A stretch of 64,000 nucleotides of DNA from Rhinopomastus cyanomelas (Eukaryota > Chordata > Aves > Bucerotiformes > Rhinopomastidae). How positions within the stretch are numbered: position 1 is the first letter of the stretch; every line of letters begins with the position of its first letter. The notes under the pieces were generated by a model, which saw nothing but the letters and a program-made list of their open reading frames with translations, was not told where the DNA came from and did not search any database. The stretch lies in NCBI GenBank assembly GCA_013400115.1, contig VXBP01003612.1, positions 216,282 through 280,281 of the forward strand, written 5' to 3'. The position numbers and the translations under genes are program-made. Shown here piece by piece: positions 1 to 10,800 of the stretch.

Positions 1-1839
1 GCAGGTGGGTGAAGCCTTGCGGGCAGATGCGCAGTGGGGACCAGCGGCTCGGTCACGCGGAAGAAGGTTCACACTGCAGTCCCCCAGCAGCAGCGCTTGT
101 GGTCGGGGTTTTCTTCTGTTGTTTAACAACAGAAAACTCTGTCTCTCAGCTCCTCGGTCACATCTGGGTTCCCTGCTTCAGGCAGGACACCGAGAGGACA
201 ATCTAGGCCGAGTGATTTCCATCTCGTTCTGCACGAACCTTGGGGCTGGCTCTGAGCTCTGGGGGTATTTCCACACCGAGGGGAAGTCCTGAGAAGCCGC
301 CTACTGTGACGCTTTAAAAAGGAAGAGGAGAGCTCGCAAAACCCCCAGCAGAAGCCTCACACCCCCTCAGAAAGCCACACGTCTCTCTGCTCTCACATTG
401 ACACTGCCATGGTGGGTCACCACAGAGTGTTAGGGTCTAGAGATCTAGAGTCCAACCCCCCTGGCAGAGCAGGACCAAAGCCAGGGCAGATCACTCAGAA
501 CCACATCCAGATGGATCTGGAAAGGCTCCAGAGATGTGACCATCAGGTCTAGAGATCATCAAGTCCAACTTCTCTGCTACAGCAGGACCAAAGCCAGGGC
601 AGATCACTCAGAACCGCACCCAGATGGCTCTGGAAAGGCTCTGGAGAAGAGACCATCAGGTCTAGAGATCATCAAGTCCAACCCCCCTGGCAGAGCAGGA
701 CCAAAACCAGGGCAGATCACTCAGAACCGCATCCAGACGGCTCTGGAAAGGCTCTGGAGAAGACACCATCACCCATGATGGGTCTCAGGATGCATCAATC
801 CCGTGGGCAAAGCCTCAGGCACCACTAGGATCTGCATCTAGTCCTTCATGTGCTTTCTGCCACATGCAAGCCCTTGCCATGGCCACTGGGGTTATCTACG
901 AGCCCCTCAGGGAAGATTCACGTGAGGTACTTTGGAGGGGACTTCTGCCACAGTCAGCTCCTGAGCCCACGGCTGCTCGGGATTGTCAGGAGGACAGAAG
1001 TTTCTCAGCAGGACCACTCGTGTTGCCCCTTTTCCCTCCAGGGCTCTTCCCCTTGACGTTTCCATCAGGCTGGGCCAGATTGCAGGTCCAAAAGGAACCC
1101 CTTGAAAGGAGTCAGAAGACACCCCCCGCAGCTCTGCTTAGTAAAAATGACCCCACCTCAGCAAGGAGGTTCTCAGCTTCTCCAGAGCAGGGAAAGAGGA
1201 TCTTGTTCTGAACCCAGAGGCACCACTTCTGACTGTCTGGTCTCCTCTGCGCCCATAACAAGCTCTTGGAGAACTGATAATGAAAGAAGGAGGTGGCTTC
1301 ACACCAGCAAGGTCCCAGCTCTGCAGAGGGGACCTCACCAGCTGCTGAGGTCCAACAGAGCTGGGGGTAGGTGCTAGAGAGCAGCACGAAGCAGCATCAC
1401 GCAGCTGCTGAGCACGTCTCCAGGAGGGTCGGTTCACCCCAACATCTCCCTCACCCTGCCAATCCCAGTGACGCAGGAACCAATGTTCACAACGAAGACG
1501 AGCTCAGAGAAGCCTTGATGCAGCCAGCCAGCTCCTCTTTGTGTGGGCCCAGCAAGATCTGATCCACCTTGCCCCGAGCAAGACGGGAAAGGCCATGGAA
1601 ACCCCCCGACCCCATCCAACCACCCCAGCAAGCTGACGAGATCAGAAAGCCACAGGAGCCATAAAGGCCACCGTGGCGAGCTGGGTGGTGTGGGAGGAAG
1701 GAGGAGGAGGAGGATGGAGCCGAGGGCAGGATGTCACGTGAGCCGGCGAGGAAGGGCTGCTCTCTGCACCAGCAGTCCCACCGAGCTGGGACGGGGCGGG
1801 CAGGGTTGTGCTGCAGGGAAGGGTTTGGGTTGCCCTCAC
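1..1839 (-). other. RPS6KA1 intron 3 (partial)
   Basis: No further RPS6KA1 exon was recognised. The segment holds a tandemly triplicated CR1 fragment at 434-775 and otherwise unremarkable unique sequence. The open frames here are short and match nothing I know. Confidence 0.7.
434..775 (-). repeat. Tandem triplication of a CR1-derived 112-bp unit
   Basis: Three head-to-tail copies start with TCTAGAGATC at about 436, 548 and 661, a period of 112-113 bp. Each carries CR1 3'-region sequence (AGTCCAACCCCCCTGGC, CAGGACCAAAGCCAGGGCAG) and differs from the others by a few substitutions. Confidence 0.85.
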
Positions 1840-1893
1840 CTTGTCGGCCGAGTCCACGAGGTCCTTCTCGATCCAGGCGATGTCTGGCTTTGC
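1840..1893 (-). CDS. RPS6KA1: RPS6KA1 exon 3, extra 18-codon exon apparently absent from the mammalian protein
   Basis: Eighteen codons, AKPDIAWIEKDLVDSADK, flanked by a CCCACAG acceptor and a GTGAGG donor, phase 0 at both ends. In human RPS6KA1 the preceding segment joins directly to DEGVLKEI, so this peptide is an insertion relative to mammals. From memory, chicken RSK carries a similar insertion and is about 17 residues longer than human, which supports a sauropsid exon rather than a chance reading frame. The peptide is acidic, with one Trp. Confidence 0.88.
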
Positions 1894-4800
1894 CTGTGGG
1901 ACGACAAACCAGCGTCAGCACAGAGGGGCTGTGAGCGGCCGCTGCGGTCTCCCCACCAACCCAGTTTAGCAGGAAGCAGGGGAGCAGAGCCCGGCCTTAT
2001 CCCACCAGGCAGCGTCGCTCCTCGGGATGCGATTCCGAGCTGCGGCAGAGCCACCAGAGCCAACTGAGGAGAAACTTCTTCCCTGTGAGGGTGACAGAGC
2101 CCTGGCCCAGGCTGCCCAGAGAGCTTGTGGAGCCTCCTGCTCTGGAGCCTTTCAACCCCCACCTGGATCTTCCCATGGGACCTGTCCTAGGGGATCCTGC
2201 TCTGGCAGAGAGGTTGGACTAGATGATCCCTCGAGGTCCCTTCCAACCCCAAAGAGCCTGGGATCCTGCAAACTGCTCTTCAGGGCGTCGATAAAGCCTG
2301 TTGGGTGCTGGAGAAGGACACGGTGCCAGCACTCAGTTACACATCTTCCCCAAGAACCAGAGCACCGTGGCCAAGGAGAGAGAACTCCTTGCCATCAGGC
2401 TGATTCGTGCAGAGGTCTGAGTCTCCTCACAGCTACACCAGGGCAAACCCTGCTTCTAGTAAATCATGGAACCATCAAGATTGGAAAAGACCTTCAAGAT
2501 CAAGTGCAACCATCCACCCTGCAACCCCCAGCCCATCTCCTGAGCCACCCTGGCTGCCCGGCTGTTGAACTTGTCCAGGGATGGTGCCTCCCCACTCTTT
2601 CTAGGAAGAAGTTTCTCCTCAGATCCAACCTGAAACCCCCATCCCTGGCTGCTCTGGTGCTGCCCTGGGGCTGCAGGGACACTTGGCACCACCCTGGCAA
2701 GGAGAAGGCTTCTCTCCAGGGGCACCGCTGGAGTTTCTCAACACCAACCCTCAGCACACCCCTGGAGGGCAGGGCAGGGCCAGCCCAGCTGCTCCAGCAG
2801 GTCCCTGAGCAGCCCTACAAGTGGCACTTTATGCCACCTCGGAGGCCAGATGCAACCCAGTGACACTTGAAAGCCAGAGAAGCAGAAGTTCTGAGCGGGG
2901 AGCTGAGAAAGGAGCTGCTGCTCAGCCAGGACAGGGCTCCTTCTCCACAAACCCCTCAGACCTCAGGGCAACACCAAGTCCTTGCTGGGTCAGCAGGTTT
3001 TTGCGAGGTCAGTTCCCGAGGCGGCTGCACTTCAATGAATGCGAGAGAGATCTGCTCTCACAGAATCACAGCATCACAGAACATCAGGGGTTGGAAGGGA
3101 CCTCGAAAGATCAGCCAGTCCAAGCCCCCTGACACAGTAGGATCACCTAGATCCAGTTGCACATGAACATCTCCAGGTGGCTTTGAAACGTCTCCAGAGA
3201 AGGAGACTCTACAACCCCCTGGGCAGCCCCTTCCAGGGCTCTGCCACCCTCACTGGGAAGAAGGTCCTTCTCACACTGATGTGGAACCTCCTCTGTTCCA
3301 GCTCACACCTGCTGCCCCTTGTCCTGTCACTGGGTGCCCCTGAGCNGGTTCTAGTTCGTCCAGTCTCCCCCTGCCCAGCTCACCTCCACGTCCCTCTGAA
3401 TGGCAGCCCAGCCTGTTGGGGTGTCGGCGACACCACCCAGCTCTGTGCCATCAGCCAACCTGCTGACAGCCCAGAGACTCCCTCACCTGTTTTTGTTATG
3501 ATCTGAGTGAAACTGGAATTGAAAATCCACTCCACTCCAACCCAAGTCCGATTCCAAGTGTTTCCTCCAGCAGCTCGAGTCTGCAGAGGGGATTAGAACT
3601 CGTGACTGCTGACAGAAGGGCCCTGACAGAGACTCGAGCTGCGACTTCTCGTTCCTTTTCAAGCAGCCCCTGACCACCACGGAGCCTGCGGCGCTCGCCG
3701 GGCTCTTTGGTACCAGCAGCACCCACAGGGTGCAAGTCCGGGCGACCTGAAAGTGGGGCAGGCGCTCCAGTGAGGAGAGAGGAGTCGTGAGGGAAGGGAG
3801 GAGCCGCGTGAGAACAGAGAGATTAGAGCTAAGAATTAACCGATTTTCGGTTCCGGAAGGACTGGATCGAGGGGCCTCTCGCACTCAGCTCTTCCCCTTC
3901 CTCCCCTCTATCAGCTCTGCAAAGAGCTCTGGGGCTGGGGAAGGTGCTGTCCCGCAGCGGGAAGCGGATGCTTGGGGCTGGGGACTGACACTTCTACCAA
4001 ACCCACAGCTCAACCCCGTCCTGAGCACCCAGGAGTGACCACAGGACCCCCAGCGATCCCCTGGGTGAGGGGGAGCTGGAGCCACCCTCAGAGAGACCAG
4101 CTCCTTCCCAGCTCTGAGTAGTGCGCAGCACCGAGCCCTGCCTTGGATGGGGACGGAGGGATTTCTCTTCACAAGCCCGGATCCACCCCACCAGCAGAGA
4201 GAGCAGAGCTGCCAGCCACCTCCTGGCACCCACAGCCTCGGGGAACCCCGGCTTCACCCAGCTCCCGGAAAACAAAAGGGCCACCCCGGCCACCAGCCGG
4301 CTCCAAGCCCTGGAAGGTTGCTCCAGTGACAGGAGGAAACAACTTCCCATCTCCCCGCTGCCACCCTGCCAGATGGCTCCGTCATCCCAGATCAGGGGCT
4401 GGGAACCTACATCTGTGTTTGGGTTGTTTTCCCGGCACCGAGCTGAAAACACAAGTTCTTTTCCCTACGTCCCCCCCTCCTTTCTCGTTCCGCCAGGAGG
4501 GATCTGACAAGCCAGAAGCTGAGAGACAGGTTTGTTTTCGCTCGCGTCTCGTCACTTCCAAACGCGAGTTAAAACCACCCCCCACCCCAAACCCCCACAA
4601 AACCNNNNNNNNCCCACCCCAAACCCCCACAAAACCCACCCAAACCCCCTCCCCACACCCCCCAAACCCTGCCTGAGCTGCAGACAGATTGGCATTTCCC
4701 TGCCTGCTCGTCAACAACGAGCCAGAAGCTGTTTTAGTCTCCGTTGCCTCAACACATGCTCCGGTCCCCAAACACTCGCAGATCCTGGCAGCACCCAGGG

Positions 4801-7800
4801 GAAGAGCAGCTCTGCGACGGGGCGAGCCGGCGGCTCCTGGCCGGGCCGGGCGAGCAGAGGGTAGGGCGGCTGCACACACTTGCCTCCTGGATCCTCGCTT
4901 TGCTGCGGAAGAGGAGCCTCAGCATCTCCACGGCTGCTAGTCTCCCATCCTCGGCGCAAGCACCCCGCGGCGCCCGGGGCCCCCCGCACGCAGCCGCCCG
5001 CTCAGCCGGGAGGGAGCCGGGGAGCCCTCGCCCAGAGGAAGCTGCGGTTTCGCGTGGGGCAACGGCTTCGCGCACGGTGGGACCACACCGGGCGCCGGGG
5101 CACGGCTGTCCCCGGCAGCAGGGCCGGGAGGAGCGGGAGGGAAGTGCCCCACAGATGGGAAAGAGCTGCTTCAGCCTCTACGCGGAGCAGCGGCGGGCGG
5201 CTGGGTGTGTAGTTTCCTTCCCCAAAGTCACGCAGCTCCCACTTCTCCACGTTGTGCTGAGACCAGCACCGAGCCTTCTCCCCATCCGCTGAGCTGCAGC
5301 TCTGCAGGGGAACGGGGCTGGGAGGACCAAGCTTCTCCATCCCTCCCTGGTTTGTCCCCACCTCACCACTCACTCAATCACAGAACCATGGAATCACCGT
5401 GGAGAGGACCTCCAGGACATTAGGGATTGGAAGGGACCTTGACAGACCATCCAGCCCAGTCCCCTGCCACAGCAGGATCCCCTTAGATCCAGGTGCACAG
5501 GAACGTGTCCAGGTGGGTTTGAAATGTCTTCAGAGAAGAAGACTCAAGAATCACCAAGTTCAGCCCTCAGCTGCAGTGCTGGGTCTTCGGGGCACTGCTG
5601 CAGGGTCCCACAGGAGGTTGGTACCCCAACACCTCATGGGAGAGTTGCACAATCCTGCCCACTTGCTCGGGGGTCAGCTGCTGCCCCCCAACACTGCCCT
5701 GTCTTCTGCTCTGACACTTCCCAGGCTGCAGCAGCAAGGAGATGGGAACTGGCCAAGTCAGGAAGCCAGGGAGTGGAGAATCAGCATCACAGAATCATTC
5801 CGGTAGGGAAGGACCTCTAAAGGTCATCAAGTCCAACCGTCAAACCAACACCTTCATGACCACCAGCCCATGTCCCCCAGTGCCACATCTACTGCCTTCT
5901 GAACCCCTCCAGGGATGGGGACTCCACCATCTCCCTGGGCAGCCTGTTCCAGTCCTTAACTGCTCTTTCACTAAAGATACTTTCCCTCATTTCCAGTCTG
6001 AACTTCACCTGTGGCAACTGGTGGCCATTTCCTCTGGTCTTGTCAGCAGCTCTTTGGGAGGAGGAAGAAGGGCTTCTGGACCACTCCTCTCCCAGTTTCT
6101 GTGTTCAAAAGGAAGAGTAAGGCTCATGCTCGCTCCCAGTTCCCACCAAGAGCCCATCTGGTTTCCATCCACAGAGACCAGAAGCTCCAGGTGCTGGCAG
6201 TTACCGGCTGTTTGACCAGATCCCTCCAGCTGGCCCCACTTTGTGCCTTCAGACAAGCCACAGCTCCTGCTAAAGTGCTTCCCAGATCCCTGCAGCTGTG
6301 GAGCTGCTCAGTGCTGCCCTGGATCAGGGTCCAAACTGGATGTATGAAGCATCCCAGTTAGCCCTGGAGCTCAGGGACAGGGTTTAGCAGTGGGCTGGGA
6401 CAGTTGGGTTCAGGGTTGGGCTGGATGAGCTCGAAGGTCTTCTCCAGCCTCATGAGCTCAGTGAGTGCAAGACACGAGACGAAGGAGCACCCTGGGTTGT
6501 GTTCTGGCCCCTTCTGACCTGATGATTCCTCAGCACATGGAATCACCGCACGTACGGGGTTGGAAGGGTCACATCAGCATCCCATCCTGCCTTGCTGGGA
6601 GCCTGGCTCAGCCTGTCTGCCCCTCTTTGCCCCTGGAATCAGCATCTTGACTTCCTGAGGGTCTCCTCAAGGAGGAAGCCCATCCCTCGGCTAAACCTGG
6701 AGACCAGCAGAAGCCTCCAGCCCTTTGCTTTGGCTGCAGTTCGCAGCCGTGGAGGGAAAGGCTCTGCCCCGCTGTGCCTGCTCCCAGAAGGGACCAGGAC
6801 CAACCAGAGCCACCCCAGGCTGAAGTGGGACACTGAGAGCAAGAAGCAGAAAGCAAAGGGCACCTCGACGCAGGCAGTGACACCCCAATGGGCTGGTTAT
6901 GGGGCCTGAGGGCACGAACCCCCGGACACGACCCTTCCCCATCGCCCGTCTGAAGGAGCGAACACACCCCAGGGTGGGTGTTGCTGCTCTTGGGGCAGAT
7001 GAAGTCACTTCTGTCCCTCACTCCCCAGTTTTGAGAAGCCAGAAGCTGGTGACAGGAGCGGGTTTGTCCGCTCTGCTCTTTCTGTTCCTACAGCTGCGGG
7101 TCCCGGGAGCAGCAGTGGGACAGACGCTGGCTACGAAGTGCCAAACCCTGGCTGTGAACTGTGCAGACCTGCTGCCACGGGCATATCTGACCTCGGAGAG
7201 ACGGTGCCCAGGCCCAGTGGTGCCAGTAAACGGCCCCAGGATTCTACAGCCCCCAGTGCAGGGTTTCCAGCTGCTGTGACCCAACGCTGTGACAGCAGAT
7301 GAGGGTGTAGGGCTGCAAGTCTCCCCCTCGAGGGTGCAGGACTGAGCTCCTGCAAGTCTCCACAAAACAGGTCATTTCCAACCCTACAGATTTAAATCAG
7401 AATAACCAAGGGGCTGCCTTTGGCTCCTGCCAGGCTCCAGTTACATCCCACCGAGCACTGGGAACTGCAACTGGGAGGGAAGGGTCAGGGTTTCGTAAAC
7501 AGGAAGGGGCTGGTGTGAAGAGCTGCTGCCTGAAGAGAGACAGCTGGCCACATCAGCCAGGTTGGAAAAGACCTTCAAGATCATCCAGTGAGGTCCCCCC
7601 TTAGCCTCCTACACCACAGGCTGAACGTTGGCCACCACGTGGCAGCAGGGCTGCTGTCCCCAGCCTAGAGCAAGGGGCTCAGCAGAGGTTCCAGCTGTTG
7701 GCCAGGAAGCTCTGGATGCAGAAGATGGGTACAAGCTGCTCCAGGAGAGATTCCAGTTGGACTCCAGAGGTCAATTTTTCCCCCCTGTGAGAGCTACTGG

Positions 7801-10800
7801 AGACTGGAACAGTCTTCCCAGGGAAGTGGGGGATTGAGTAGTTTTGAGGCTCAAGCCTGACAGGGGGCTGGGCCAGCCCAGTTAAACTGGGTTGCTTGCA
7901 TTTAATGGGTTGGACTGGATAGTCCTTGGGCTCCCTTCCAACCTGGGATACTGTGAAGACCTCTGAGGGTCTGCAGACCCCTCCAGCTCAGCCTGCTCCT
8001 GGGCACCAGCCTCATGAGTGGGAGCTTCGTCCTCCTGAGCTTTTGCATGATTTTCCAGCTAATTCCAAGGAAACAACCTCCTGCATAGAAGCAGCTCTGG
8101 AGGGAGCTTGAGGTGAATGGGAAACAGGAGGTGCTGCAGATCTGCAGAGGAAGCAGGTCTTGGCCCTTTAGAGAGCAGTGAGGGCCAGGCTGCTCTGTCT
8201 GGAGCTGTTTTCTGTTACGGAGCGGTGGTGGTTCCCCAAAAGGGGAACAAGCAGCACAGAAACCTCCCCAGGCTCTGCCAGCCCTCCTGCAAAGACCTTA
8301 TTTGGGCAAAGCTGGTGGCTGGTCTCGTGTGCAGCCCCAGAGCTGGCCAGGACCAAGTGCTTCTCTCTGTGCAGCCTTGGTGGAGCCCCCTTGGCGCTCC
8401 TGGTGGCCCCTGACTGAGGAACCCCATGGGACACTTCTCCCTGAGCAGCACCAAGACACCCTGCAAAGGGCTTCAGCTGGAACAGAGGATGGGCTGGACC
8501 TGTTTGGAGCAAAGACAACCAGCAGGCTGCCCAGGTGGCCCCAAAGGCCAATGTCAGCCTGGTTTGGAGCAGCAATGGTGTGGCCAGCAGGACTGGGGAT
8601 GTCGTTCTGCTCCTCTACTGGACACTAGAGAGGACCCCTCCAGTACTGGGGGCAGTGCTGGACCCTTCAATTAACAAAGAGATGGAGGGGCTGCAGTGGG
8701 TCCAGAGGAGCAATGGGGCTGGGGAAGGGACTAGAGGAGAGTCTGATGAGGAGAGGCTGAGAGAGCTGGGGGTGTTGAGCCTGGAGGAGACTCAGGGGGG
8801 ACCTTCTCCCTCTCTCCAGCTCCCTGAAGGGAGGTTGTAGTCAGCTAGAGGTTGGGCTCTTCTCCAGGCAACTGGTGCTAGGACAAGAGGGCAGGGCCTG
8901 AAGCTGCCAGGGGAGGGTTAGGTTGGGTGTCAGGAAGCCCTTCCTCATGGAAAAGGGTGATCAGAGCCTGGACTGGACTGCCCAGGGCAGTGGTGGAGTC
9001 CCCATCCCTGGAGGTGTTGAAGGCCAGACCAGCTGTGGCCCTTAGTGCCCTGGTGTGGCCACTGGGGTGATGTTAGGTGCTGGTCTGGGCTGGCTGAGCT
9101 CAGAGGGCTTCTCCAGCCTCAACAGCTCAGCGATTCTGTGACACAGAGGAAGTGGTGCCCACAGCAACCAGATGGTTCTATCAGTGGCTGCAGATTTTAA
9201 CTCGCTCAGTTGCCACCCACTGACTTCCAGGAAACTGAGGCAGGTGATGCCAACCTCCCCCACTACAGGAAACCTACCCTCTGAGAACCCCAGAACCGCA
9301 CTGGGACCACTGGGGAGCAGAGAAATGTCACTGTGTGCAGTGGCACCCAAACAGCTACAGTCACCACACCAGCTCGTCGGGGTCCTGGGGCTTTGCTGAG
9401 AGCTCACACCCGCTGCCCCCTGTCCCATCACTGGGTGCCCCTGAGCAGAGCCTGGCTCCATCCTCCTGACATCCACCCTTCCCATATTGATCAACATTAA
9501 TGGGGTCACCCCTCAGGCTCCTTTTTTCCCAGCTCCAGAGCCCCAGCTCCCTCATCAGGGAGATGCTCCCCTCCCTCCATCATCCCCGTGGCTCTGCACT
9601 GGGCTCTCTCCAGCAGCTCCGTGTCCTTCTCAGAGGACAGAGGAGAAGCTGGACACAGAAGCTGAGCCAAGCAGAACATTCAGTGAGATCACCCCGATGA
9701 CCTCTGCGAGTGAAACCCCGCTGCGGGCGAACTCGAGAGCTTCACCACCTCAGCAGGCACTGCTCCAGCAGGGCTGTGTTCAGAGAGCCAGTCCCACCAA
9801 AAACAATCATTTGGAAACCTCAAGCAGATTCCAACAGGTCCCTGCCCGAGAGGAGCCTCCGTCCTGCTCTCCTGCACAGCCCTGCTGGGTTGAACCCCAG
9901 CCCCTGCAGCTGCTCTCCCTTGCAGGGCTGAAACCTTGTGGGCTCCAGCTTTCCCACAAGGGCAGGTGGTTGGACTTGATGATCTTGAAGGTCTTTTCCA
10001 ACCTTGAGGACTCTGTGAGCACTGATCCAGCACCGCTGCAGGGCTCTCTGCTCAGAGCCAGGGTCTGAGCACCCACTTATTGCATTTTCTAAGACAGGGT
10101 GTTGGGTTGGAAGGGACCCCCAAAGGGCATCTAGTTCAACCCCTCTACACCAAGCAGGACCATCTCTATAACCAGACCAGGTTGCCCACAGCCCCAGCCA
10201 GCCTGACCTTCAATGGCCCCAGGGATAGGGCCTCCACCCCCTCTCTGGGCAGCCTGTTCCAGGGATCCCCCACCCTCAGATTCAACAACTTCTTCCTCCT
10301 GTCCAGCCTCACTCTGTCCTTTTCCAGCCTCAAACCCTGACCCCTGGTCCTGTCATTCCCTGCCCTTGGGAACAGCCTTCCCCAGCCTCCTGACAGCCCC
10401 TTTCAGTGGTTGGAAGGTCACTAAAAGGTCCCCCTGGAGCCTTCTCCTCTCCAGGGTGAGCAGCCCCAACTATCTCAGAGGGGTTCCAGCCCTTGGAGCA
10501 TTTCCATGGCCTCCCTGGGACCTGCTCCAGCAGCTCCTCATCCCAGTGGTGCCTCATCTGGGGGCTCCAGAGCTTCATAGAATCCTTAGTGGTTGGAAGG
10601 GACCTCAAAAGATCATCTAGTCCAATCCCCCACCACAGCAGGATCACCCAGACCAAGTCACGCAGGAACATATCCAGGTGGGTCTGAAACGTCTCCAGTG
10701 AAGGAGACTCCACAGCTGAGCCTGTGTCTGCTAAAGTTTGAGCAGGGAAGACCAGAGACCCCCCAGCTTGAGGTCCTCAACCTCTTCCAACCACTCAGAG

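Noticed and set aside
1..300. Possible additional RPS6KA1 exon at the left edge
   Set aside because: No minus-strand segment with flanking splice sites gives the expected VKEI or kinase-domain residues.
2027..2863. 278-codon plus-strand open frame
   Set aside because: It runs through two CR1 fragments of opposite orientation and unique intron sequence; no domain is recognisable.
9487..10068. 193-codon plus-strand frame
   Set aside because: Starts in antisense CR1 sequence, crosses intron DNA and ends in a CR1 tail; no homology recognised.
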